Assembly: GCF_037975245.1 (NCBI RefSeq) | Contig: NC_092580.1 | Location: 19,080,501 to 19,144,500 of the forward strand | DNA: 64,000 nt | Direction of reading: 5' to 3' | Source of the DNA: Apostichopus japonicus | Lineage: Eukaryota > Echinodermata > Holothuroidea > Aspidochirotida > Stichopodidae | Part shown: piece by piece, positions 49,961 through 61,056 of the stretch | Layout: every line of letters starts with the position of its first letter | Numbering within the stretch: the stretch's first letter is position 1 | The notes under the pieces: model-generated | What the model saw: only the letters and a program-made list of their open reading frames with translations | Database searches by the model: none | Told to the model about the DNA's origin: nothing | Program-made: the position numbers and the translations under genes

Positions 49961-52900
49961 TTAATAGTAAGTACTTCTTAGTCTGTGTATAGGAATGTGC
50001 TTCATGTCCTGCCAATGGTCCTTGCTGTAATCCCAGAGGTAAAAATCCACCACTACAGAGTTGACATTGGCCAGGGCTTTCCCCCCATTGGTTTGAGCCT
50101 TCTTTCGGACTGCTTTCAGAATTAGCTGTTAATAATTCAAACAGGAAGGGAGATAGTAAGCATCTGTCATGGTGAATATACTCCACTGATCAAAAACATT
50201 AAGTACTCTAAAATGTGATCAGTTAACTGATTGTTATGAATATGCATTGTATTTCTCCATATGTTTTTTATTTGTATTCTATTTGTGGTATAACTCTGTT
50301 CTGGTTCCTACATGTTTTATTGATCTTGAGCTGTCAAAAATTACCCTATGAAATACAAAGGCTAATCCATTAACCAAAAAGCTGTGATTTAATAATAATA
50401 ATAATAATCAGCATTTTTTTTTATAGCTGTGTTTTGCATTGGGTTTCAAACTTTTACCAAGCTGTGTAATTTCTTATAATACATATTTGAATAAAATTAG
50501 ACTGATACATCAATGCACTTACTATCTTGCTCTTACTACAAAATGAGTTCATAACCATGAAATCCAACAAAGAAAAAAATTCTGTTCTCCACAAATTTTA
50601 TTGTTAAGCTATATGTTTCAATGGCAAACCTTTAAAGTTTAATGCCTCAATTCATTGCACTAGATCCTAGTGCATCCTAGTGCATTGCACTAGATCCTAG
50701 TGCTATCTTGAGAGACTATTAAAAGGAACAACATGGCATGGAATGAGACAAAACTGAGAAAGTGTCCCAACTTTTTCTCGATTTTTGGTTGTTGTTGATA
50801 TATAACCAAATATTGTTTACACAAAAGGGTAGCACTGCAAGGTATCATTTTTATAAATGCTGCCCTTTTACAAACATTTTGATGATCATATTTGCTTACC
50901 TCCACAGCCCATATTGAACATCCTCTTATCTCCAACTCCAGAGGATCACCGTTGGATATTTCATCTTCTCTCAAAGCTTTCATCAGGACGTCTGAATATT
51001 CCAAAATGCCAAAATAGTTCAGAACTTGAGGAACTCTATAAGATGGAGAAATAAAAGCATAAAGAAGGCATCCAGTGTTGTACTTGTAGCAAACATATAT
51101 ACTCACTCATCATTCGCCTGTTTAGTCAGTGACTTAAGGGTAAAAGTGTGGGGGGGGGGGGAGAGGAAAGTTATGGCATGTTCTTTACACCGGAGTCGTA
51201 AAATAATGAAACCATTAATTTTGAGGTGAACTTTTCATGTAGGATAAATAGGAAGTAGCCGTTGGACTCAATGCAAATACATAACAAAGTATACACAATG
51301 TGTCAATCTGCACATCATATCTGGGGAATGGCTTAAATTAGACGTTACGACTATGCAGCAAACCATTGTTATTCCGTTGAGACATTTCTAAGATATAAGT
51401 CAGCAAAACATTCCTTATCTACTGATTTAGCATTGTAGGCATTAAAATAACATGCAGCAATTCATTATGACTGATAATACATTGGAAAGTATTTATAACA
51501 TCACATTGTTCCTAACTATTAATGTAGAACTCTAGATATGAAATTAATTATTTTACTTTGTAGAGTTTTTTCCCCCTCTCACTTCTGGTTAAAGGTACTC
51601 AGCTAGACTTGCCACCTTGGAACAAAGTTTTTTCAATTACACAATTGATTACTATCATGTCAAAAAGAAAGAATTGTTGGTAAAAAAATGGATAGAAATA
51701 AAATAAATCATATTTTCCCATTCTGCAGACTATCAATAAAATGGCAATGAAATATTCACTACCTAAACATAGACACTAATACTTTACACAGCTTATTAAG
51801 TCACCAATCATCACTACCAAACCAATTTTCAATTATTTTTTTTCATTCGTTCTTTAAATTGTTTCCACAAACCTGTAGTCCGCAAACATGGTAAGGCTAT
51901 CGATATCATGGAATTCGCCAAAACTCTTTGCTTCAAAGCAAGCCCAAATATCAGCTATAAGTATCTGTGCTCTCTTCAAAATGGACACTGTAAAAAAACA
52001 TAAAAAACGAATAGTTTCATGTTTTACTTTTGCTAATATCTGCAGTTTGTGAGTAAGCACTACTAAACTAGAGTAGCAATTCTGCAGAATTTCGGTACGA
52101 CAGTTGTGATTGTACTTTGATGCATAGTGAATCAGTTGGTATTGCATAGTTAATTAAATAGTTAATTAATTGTTTTTATCTTAACAGGGAACTTTTCATG
52201 CACAGAGGAAATTGTTGAAGCGACACCAAAAATAAACAAAAAATAATTTAAGGAGAATTGCAGCAAGATAGGACTTTACTTAAAAAGTCAATAGCAACAA
52301 AAATAACTCTAAATCATAAGTAGTACTTCCTTTCTGGCAGCTGGTAGGAGTATATTGAAACTTGCCATGATATCAAAATGTTTGAGATATCACTTCAGGC
52401 AAACATTGTCATTTCAAGAGTGCTTTAACATTTTTCAAAAAGTTTGGATCCAGCTCGTACAGGTGCCTAGACCAGCAAAAAAGACCTAGGCAAAAAATGG
52501 GTAAGGAATTTGAATATCACTAGTAGGTTCTCTTGCAGATACGACTGTCGCATTAGCATAGTCTATTACAAAGCTATTAAGTCAAATGTGTCAGTAGCTT
52601 CTGGCCTAGATTGGGCTTGTAACCTGAGACTATTTGATAATCAACACTCTTTGATTAACTCCTTTACACACAATGCTTTTGAAGTCATGTTTAGAAGGTC
52701 ATAAACCTGTGTGGTTGATATTTAGAGTACATAGCTGTAGATGAGAGATGCATGCATCAAAGTATGGCAAAAATACATCAGAATTTGTCTTTGAAATAGG
52801 TTATTACCCCAGCGGCAAAATGCCACAAGAGTCGTCCGAGAGGTTTGGCAGCAGAAGCAAAAAGTAACAGTCGCCTTCAAAACCTTACAATATCTCAATA

Positions 52901-55900
52901 CACAGGACAAATGTATTGAGATAAAATTGAGGTAGATGTGTAAACAGTAATTACTCTGATTTTATTTTAGACCAGTATTTAAAGCCACTAGACCACCTAT
53001 CCTACTCATCTTCCCCATTATACATTCCAGAGTTGACATCATTTAAAGCAGCTTTTCATGCTGGTTTTGAGAAATCTTTGGCAGTAATGATATGATAATC
53101 AATAACATAATCTTGTAACGGTACAGCTCTTTTTATTTGTCCAGTTTCGTTTTTAAAACACACTAAATATGTCAAACCATTTGAATGTTTCAAACTGCTC
53201 TTTTGCGTGTGACTATTGACTACTATCATAAACTAAAGTTGAGAACTGATTGATATCCATAACAACCTCACAAACTTATTTTCATTTGGCAAAGAAACTA
53301 TCTAGAAGGATGTCCCAGCTTCATCAACTCTAATCTCCTTTTGAACAGCTTATGTCATTTAAAGTTTGGCAACATTTTTCAGACATTTTCAAATCAACTC
53401 AAACAGCCGCTGTAAGCCATATCCTTAATAACCTCACAAACTTATTTTCATTTGGCAAAGAAACTATCTAGAAGGATGTCCTTGCTTCATCAACTCTAAT
53501 CTCCTTTTGAACAGCTTATGTCATTTAAAGTTTGGCAACATTTTTCAGGCGTTTTCAAATCAACTCAAACAGCCACTGTAAGCCATTGCTCAAACCTATT
53601 CACCACAACAGATAGGAATTAACAAGATTGAGAGAAGAGAAAAATACAGAAGACAGGTTACTCGGTCTCCTTCAAAGTCAAATAAAGTTTACCTCTCTTT
53701 CCTTTGTATGTGCCAACATCTCGATAGGATGGAAAGTTTGTGACGATTAAGTCCAGGAGTTTTTGGGCACTCTTGTCGCACTCCAGAATACAGTTGACGA
53801 ATGAACCACCAAATTTCTGTGAAGGAAACAGAGTGGTAAAACTTCCTTTGTTTGAAACTCAATGCAAATTGTAAGTAGAAAAGAAGACATTACTTTCATG
53901 CTGACAACACACTATATTATACTGTAGATTCTTAACGAGATTCATCTTTTACAATGTGCTATTAAAGAATAAAACTCACAGATGTTATTGATGTTAATCA
54001 CACACAAAAGAAAAAATTACTTAATAATTTCAAACATGAGCAAATGACACACAAAAATGCGAACTTTTATATAACATTTTGGACATTGATTTCATCCTGG
54101 ATACTGATAAAACGCACATCTAGTTGCTGTGTAATATGCTGGCAAAGGAGTAAATAACTTCAATATCAAAATTACAGATAAGTAATAAAATTGTCACACG
54201 ATCTTCCCTTTATGGAGCGATTTTTTTCTGAACGCTGAGATGGAAATATTCTATAAGTAGTAATAATAACTACACTGAATCTGCACATTGCTTTCATGTA
54301 GAAATTATAAATTGATGTGGCGTTATGCACTGACCTGTTTCTGCGATCCACCCACCCCCCTCCCCCACAAAACCTCTCTACCCACCCTTCCCCTACTCAC
54401 AAAAACAACTTTTGATTGGTCTCTAAATGTACACTTGCACAGAGACTATAAATGCACTTGATTCTACAGTACCTCTAGGAGAACCTTTCCTGCTTCGTGT
54501 AAATTCTTTCTCCTTTGCTCCAGTAGAGGTATAGGAGTATTGGTCGCTGATCTGAATACCTGTTTTAGTTGCTCTTCTGTAATTTTAGCATAATATGATG
54601 GATCTGTGATAGGAATCCCCTCCTTCAAAAATGTAGAAAAACAGAACGAGTAATTTCATTTGATTTTGGCTGCTTTAATGAAACAAAATTAAGGAAATGT
54701 TCACACAAAAAAATAATCATAAAAATGATCAGAGCTTGTAATGTATTGTTTGTTCACTGCAACTCCATAGCATATGAAAGATGTGAAACATGAAATAGCC
54801 ATGCCATTTAAGCAAAATGGCCTCCTTTCAATGGTTAGTTATTGATTAATTTGTTCCTTCATTTGGGTCTGTCCTTCCGTCCGTTTGTTTACTTTCCAGT
54901 CTGTGATAGTGCCCCAATACAACAATTAATAGCATCCATGATCTCATTTCCAATTCCCAACACAACCCTCCCCCTCCATCCTCCCCATCCATCCTCCCCC
55001 CTCCCCTCTCCTCCCCCATAAAGTACATCAACAAAAATTTCAGTTTTAAAAAGGATCTTAAAAGTTATCAAGGTTAACTTAAATAAGTCATTTTGAGCCT
55101 TTTAAAAGGTTCATTTCTTGGTTAGAGGTAAAGTCTCAGCAAAATTTCTAGAATATTTCTGCATCTGACAGTCAAAACCACATCCTGGTGGTAGCATTTT
55201 GTAAAACAAAGACATGAAGTTTTCAGATTTGTTGAGAATTTGGTAATGCATCTGAGCTTTAAATAACTTTGCTTATCTTTATAATTTGCAACTCACTTAT
55301 TCAAAAAGAAAAAGAACTCAATTACGGTTTATGGAGCTTTAAATGTAAATGTGAAATTGTAGAAGTATAAATCAACAAGAATAGGAGAGAAAAGGCTATT
55401 GAAGGGGCAGCAGACTTGATGACATTAAAGGCCACCTAATGTGATTCTTTTCCTGGATTCTATTCCCGGAGTAAGAGAAGGTTTAGTTGGTCAATATAGT
55501 TTGCAATCAATCAATTCAATCAGGAATAAGGGACAATATACTGAGATAGGACGTCAACAAGCAGCGTAGGTTGACATTTTTCCCCTCCAAGCTAAGCAGA
55601 CTACCCATCAAAAGTGATTCGCATCAATTACAATAGCTATAACAATAATAGTAACACTGGATTCAAGCTTTACTGTTTGTGTTTGGTTCATTACATTCAC
55701 AGATAATTCTCTTGGGGGGACTGTCTGCTGTGAAATAAATATAAATTCAAAGGTCACATTTTTAAATCTCACTATGAAAGGAATATTTCCACCCTTTTTT
55801 TACATACACTCAAAACTGAAGCTGTGATATCTTTTTATAGCAAAATTTGTCAAAACAGATGTTATGAAATATCTATCTTTGGGCAAGTTTGTTACGTTTC

Positions 55901-57386
55901 AAAAACAAAATATAATCATATGGCTAATCCTATTACATACTCAGCCTTCTTTTACTTATCAGAATGAATGCAAAAGTTATTTAATCAACAGTTTCAGAGT
56001 CATCCCACCTTTTGGGACAAGAACAGTTTGAGCAGAACCTTGCGTGAGTCAGTAACTGAATCTGGACCAGCTGCCCAACAGTTCCTAAATTACTTACCTC
56101 CACCGCCCTTTTAATAGCAGCGCATAATGCCCAGTAACCGCTGTGCTTCTCACCGTTGAATTCAACTAAGTACCTCTTGTCGTTGCTTTCGCTCCAAAAG
56201 GAAAAGTTAAGTGTGTCCATTATAAATATCCTTTGAAGAAGAAAAGAATAATAATAATCTTAAAATTGTTTTTTTTTTTTCCTTCTACATTTGGGTATAT
56301 TATTTTATGGTGTAGGTGAATGTACTGAATAAACATGAGTTGCAAGGAGGACAAAATTTAGCGTTCTCCAAATTATGTGTGGCTAATGGAAGTACAGGTA
56401 GCCTGGCATTCATATGCTCCTTTTGTTTTGTTTACAATAAACACCTCAAATATCTTGAGGTAAACATTTTGGATTTTCTTCACTTGTTAAAATGTTTTTA
56501 CATATTGGTCACAAACAGTATAACAAAAGTAATGACATTTTGGCTTCAATCCTGTAACTTAGGTAAGTTAGTGAGAATACTTGGATGACTTTTACAGTAC
56601 TCACCAATCAACAGTTTCTTGAACCATTTTCTGGGGATGTAATTTATGATGTTTCCATTCTTGAATGCTATACTCCTGCTTCTTGAAGCTATTGAAAAGC
56701 TGTCAGGTGAAAATTGGAAAACCAGAATCTAATTGAATATTTGGTCTGTTCATCTTTTTTTTCTTTCACAGATATCATGTCACTTTTTTTCATGATTTTT
56801 ATGCCTGTTTGTGTAATAGGTTTTGCAAAATATAGGACATGATATCCATCATCCAAACAAAGGACTCTGCTGTTTCTGTAACTATCTACGCTCACTGAGT
56901 TTCGCTGGGAACGGACGATTCATCTCAAATGACCTTTGGCAGCATCTTATTATCATTTCATTATCTTGGCATTTATTGTCATGTCCTTATAACAAAAATA
57001 TTTTACATCTAATATATCTTTTATATATATACAGAACAGGGCACTCAAAAAGATTTTTTTTACATTTTTTTTTTATTAGTTAATTAAAGCAGACACCTTA
57101 GATCTGTCTTTTCAGACAACTTTTACTCCTTGAAACCCAAACTTACTCCTCCAAACCTACAGAAGTAAATTCCAGAAAGGCCATTCAAAATATATACATC
57201 TTCTAAAGGTTTCATGGGGATGCTGATACACTTTGTTATTTAACTTTTATTTATAAGTTTACTCACCTTTTTGGCTAAAACATCAACTGCAGCCTCATTG
57301 ATCGTCACCTCATCACAGTTCTCTGCAATAAACTGACTGGATTCCCTTGGTAGAGGCAACTTATCAGTTCCATTTAAGTTCATCAT
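49961..57386 (-). CDS. QNG1: Queuosine 5'-phosphate N-glycosylase/hydrolase (queuosine salvage protein)
   Basis: QNG1 (formerly C9orf64, DUF2419) releases queuine base from queuosine 5'-monophosphate so that tRNA-guanine transglycosylase can reuse it. Eight exons join in phase on the minus strand: 57386-57267, 56699-56605, 56230-56098, 54622-54473, 53816-53693, 51987-51873, 51035-50900 and 50125-49961, giving 345 residues, close to the human length I recall (about 340). Family hallmarks appear in order: PLPRESSQFIAEN, DTLNFSFWSE, SGYWALCAAIKRA, EGIPITDPSYYA, KFGGSFVNC, FPSYRDV, KRAQILIAD, LTMFADYR, LEIRGCSIWAVE and the C-terminal FYLWDY...RSTYY. For exon 4 two acceptors three bases apart are possible; the upstream one (54622) restores the family's usual EGIPIT spacing. 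No break or missing block is visible, so it is probably functional. Confidence 0.97.
50396..50408. repeat. AAT microsatellite
   Basis: A short AATAATAATAATAAT run in the last QNG1 intron. Confidence 0.8.
53254..53585. repeat. 166-bp tandem duplication in QNG1 intron
   Basis: Two adjacent copies of a 166-base segment (shared starts AACCTCACAAACTTATTTTC at 53264 and 53430) differ at only a few positions, such as CCCAGCTTC versus CCTTGCTTC and CAGACATTT versus CAGGCGTTT. It looks like a recent local duplication between exons 5 and 6. Confidence 0.93.
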
Positions 57387-57654
57387 GCTGACAAAACATG
57401 TCAATCAAAAAACATTTTATCAAATGTCCACAGGCAACAAATTGACAATTTTAGCTAATTGTCCTGTAAAATATAATACTTTAGCCTTATTATGACAAAG
57501 CAACATCAGTCAGTTCAAACTGGACGACAAGTTTGACGAAAGTCTCTTTTACAAGCTTAGACATTGTACTTAAAATTTAATGAAACTGTGAGCAATTTCT
57601 GTAGAAGTATATTTGTTACTAATGGTGGAATAAATTATAGTACAGTCTAAGTCT

Positions 57655-57728
57655 ATATATACATATATGTATATATATATATATATACATATTTATATAT
57701 TTATATATATACATATATATATATAAAT
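57655..57728. repeat. AT microsatellite flanking a DNA element, left
   Basis: TATATACATATATG-type dinucleotide repeat, interrupted at 57729 by the element that starts CAGGCCTCG. The same repeat resumes at 58751-58803. Confidence 0.9.
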
Positions 57729-58750
57729 CAGGCCTCGACAAATATTTCTTGAAACTACTCGCCAACTGGCGACCGAGTCTAAAATTCTACTCGCTAAAAC
57801 GTTAAATTTACTCACCATATTTTCTCGCTAAGTGTTTGTGTGATATAAGCCTAGGTAGTATGGCCTAACTTATAGCACTATACACTATATTGCGTTATAG
57901 TGTTACTGTTAGTTGTTTACAGCAAAAAACGATATTTAAATTGTGTTTGTCAAAAGTGTTTAAAACATGATATATATGAAAATATAAAACGGTGAAACAT
58001 TGTTTATGACTTGCTTTGTAAAAGTGACCACAAAAATAAGCAATGGCATGGCTGACCATTTGTAACTTTCACTGGACATGACATCAGACTACTGTATCAG
58101 GGCATGTGTTAGTTTCATTAACAAGTTAAGATAACACTTGGTACTGACAAATTGTTATCGATGATTACTGAGTGTCCGACTTGCAGCTTTCACTGGTCAG
58201 GTCTCGAGAATTATCAATTTTTTTGGACTAAAAATTAATCCAATAAACTTCCTGTTGTTCATTTCGAGAAATGTAATGCTATTTCGGCAAAACTATTATT
58301 TTACATTTGTTTCCTTGAAAGTTCAATTTTTTTACTTATTGACATGTCAGGTAGGCCTTATCGCACGATTGCGTTAACCTACTGACAACGTTGTTTTCAT
58401 TTGTGCCGATCGTACACAAAAGGTACCCAGTTGTCGTTACACATTTATTTAAGTTTATTGTATTCCATTTTGGTTACCCCTATCGTGCATCATTTAGTTT
58501 GAGAGATTAGTATCAAATTAGTTTCGAGCTGGTGAACAGAGCTGTTTCTTAGGACATACTTGTAACAGTGCACTTGATAATTCTACTGTGATGTTTAACA
58601 TTAGGCCTTTGTTGATTGTAAGCCTATCGTATAAAGGTAGTGAGCGAATGAGACACTCGCCAAAATGTCGAGCGTAATGCATTTTTTGTTAGCCAGTCGC
58701 AAAATTCTAGTAGCCATTGGCGAGTTGGCGACCGTATTTGTCGAGGCCTG
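57729..58750. mobile_element. 1,022-bp DNA element with 16-bp perfect terminal inverted repeats
   Basis: CAGGCCTCGACAAATA (57729-57744) and TATTTGTCGAGGCCTG (58735-58750) are perfect inverted repeats. A second inverted pair lies inside them: CTCGCCAACTGGCGACC near 57759 and TTGGCGAGTTGGCGACC near 58717. The element sits in an AT microsatellite. The adjoining octamers are ATATAAAT and ATATATAT, so an 8-bp target duplication is possible but not provable in a repeat target. No transposase frame is seen. It lies upstream of the first certain QNG1 exon, probably in that gene's 5' intron. Confidence 0.85.
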
Positions 58751-58762
58751 ATATATATATAC

Positions 58763-58794
<32 letters not shown>

Positions 58795-58803
58795 ATATAT
58801 ATT
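58751..58803. repeat. AT microsatellite flanking the DNA element, right
   Basis: ATATATATATACATATATAT-type repeat continuing the tract that ends at 57728. Confidence 0.9.
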
Positions 58804-59389
58804 ACTAGATACTTTGCGGCTAAAGGTTGCAAATTGAATTGTTTGTTCCCGTTATTTTTGTGTAAAACACATTAAGACACCAATTAGTGCTGTTCAAGTG
58901 ACTATCATTTTGCATTCATTGCTAAGGTTAAGTGGCCAAAGTGCTATGGTAAAGTGGCAAAAGTGGTAGGATTGCAAGCTTCCATGTTAGTTAGCCTGCA
59001 GGCGAAAGTATGATGACTGTAACTACTCTAGTGTAACAGAAATGACTTAGGCCTAGGCTATCATGAATAATCTTCCTCCATCAATAACGATGGTACTTGA
59101 CATAAAAAATAATTACGTTTTCCATATTTTTTGGCGTATTCAACGTGCCAAATATCAACTTAGCCTTGGTCTAACGTCACAAGACGTTATTAGTTTGAAA
59201 GGCTAAGCCTTTGGGCGGTTCTGCTTAGACTGGATGCGTGCAGACATTTTATCGTGAAACAGGGTTGTCCTAGACAGTAGGTACGTAACCCACAATCCCG
59301 TTCTAAGTTTCATGAGCAGAAATTTATGTTTTAACGAAACAAGCGCCAAGCGAGTGAGATGATATGGAAAATTCTCTTTTATATATTAC

Positions 59390-59466
59390 CTAGCTTCTTT
59401 ATATACATGAGCGAAGCAATGATCCGCACTTGCCAACGGCACAATTAATTTCTGTGGTGCCAACAT
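59390..59466 (-). CDS. Possible upstream in-frame first exon of QNG1
   Basis: On the minus strand, ATG at 59466 opens 25 codons (MLAPQKLIVPLASADHCFAH then VYKEA) and two bases, ending at donor AAGCTAG|GTAATA. The next QNG1 exon can be taken from 57387, after acceptor TTTTGTCAG; its extra C completes an AGC serine codon and runs directly into MMNLNGTDKLPLPRESS. The join is in phase and would add 26 residues. As remembered, mammalian QNG1 begins near the internal start, so this may instead be 5' UTR with a coincidentally open frame. Confidence 0.45.
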
Positions 59467-61056
59467 TGATTTAAGAATAGATAACACTTTTCGATCTGCC
59501 CGGAACGTGTCGAACTAAATACATCCTTAGTGTTGCATGGTGACGTCTAAAATATGCCCCGCCCATAGGAACTTAAATTCATTACAGCTTTTGCCTTACT
59601 TGGGGTTAGTAATAGTCCCATAATAGTCCCACAGTACAGTTTCATATTACAAGGCGGGGCTTAAGAGGTATGGAACACTCATAGTTTATCTTCCGACTGC
59701 GCACATTTCAAACCATTACGTGCAACCTGCTTGCAACGAGGTAAATGAATCACCTCGTTGCCTGCTTGCATGGAAGGTTGCACATAATTAGTACGACAAC
59801 TAACAACGTAATACAAAAAAACAACTTTACCATTGCCCAAGGAACAAGTGTAATGGCTGCCTCGTCGTCTATGAACAGATCAGCAACGTATGTGTGTGAT
59901 CGACAGCCCTAATATGTTCTTCTCATTTACCTCTTTATCTATCCAAAAAAGAAATAACATTTTACTAGTAAATTTATATACTGTAAGCGTGTATAGTTAT
60001 CAAATGAATAACAAACCCACTATTGGTCTATGTGATAGGCACAACTGTCATTCACAACTTTCCGAATAGCAAACATCTTATTCTATTTGGGAGATATCAC
60101 GGATTTAATGTTTCTTCACATACAATGTTCAGACTTGATCAAGTCTAAATATGACATACCAGTAAGCGAATCACAATGTTCTTCATTTTTCGTAATTTTT
60201 TTTTTTTTCCTTCTTTTGCAATGTTTGTTTTCTATAATGGTGATGGGTTTAACAAATACTGAACCTAACAAGTTGGAGCCGATTATATAATACATTGTTG
60301 ACCAAGGGTCAAATTCAAAGTCAAGCCTGTTAACATATATCGTGTTGAAAATATGAACAGAACAACAATGAGAAAGTATAAGGTATCAGATCCTAGTGGC
60401 ACTATGACATCACACATTTGCAAAATGGCAGCTCTCATCTTTAACTGTTTATCTTTAACAAATAAAAATGTATTATTCTCTGTCAATATCTTCGCTAGGA
60501 AAATGTATTATATAAATTCGTCCAGAAATAGCGCGCTCGGTGACTGGCATTACAAAATGCACACTCTACTGGTTTTCAATACTATCAGATATTTTTATAC
60601 TGACCTTGCAAACAAGCAAGCTTTTCATCAAATAGCGTTTTAAAAAAAAATGATATTGGCTGTTGAAAAGAGTATTTATCAAGATATTCAATAAACTATT
60701 GCATACAACTGCAGTCAGACGTAAACCGCATAGAGAAACAAAAAGCCAACCGTGAATAAAGACGTACAATACATCTATGACGAAAATTATTGTACATAGA
60801 GTTAAAAAGTGACTTTGTTCAATTTTATAGCCTTAGAACCTTAATAAAAAACACGGAACGACAGGTTAACTTGTTGTGTCGGTGCTGTCATGTCTGCCAG
60901 AAGTATATTCTGAAAGTAGTTTATTTATTGAAACAATGATTGTGCAGAATACAGCGTAAATTAGTCAGTAAATTTAATCATCTCTCAGTATATCATCGTC
61001 CATACCACGCACAGCACTTCTCTCGTACGCCGGGGTACTGACCAGCAAGTTCATAG
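59467..61056. other. Intergenic, nothing recognised
   Basis: Between the divergent QNG1 and HYR genes. A few short open frames occur (for example 60087-60290, 60353-60643, 60566-60769), but none shows a domain or splice pattern. It may include the promoters of both genes. Confidence 0.45.
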
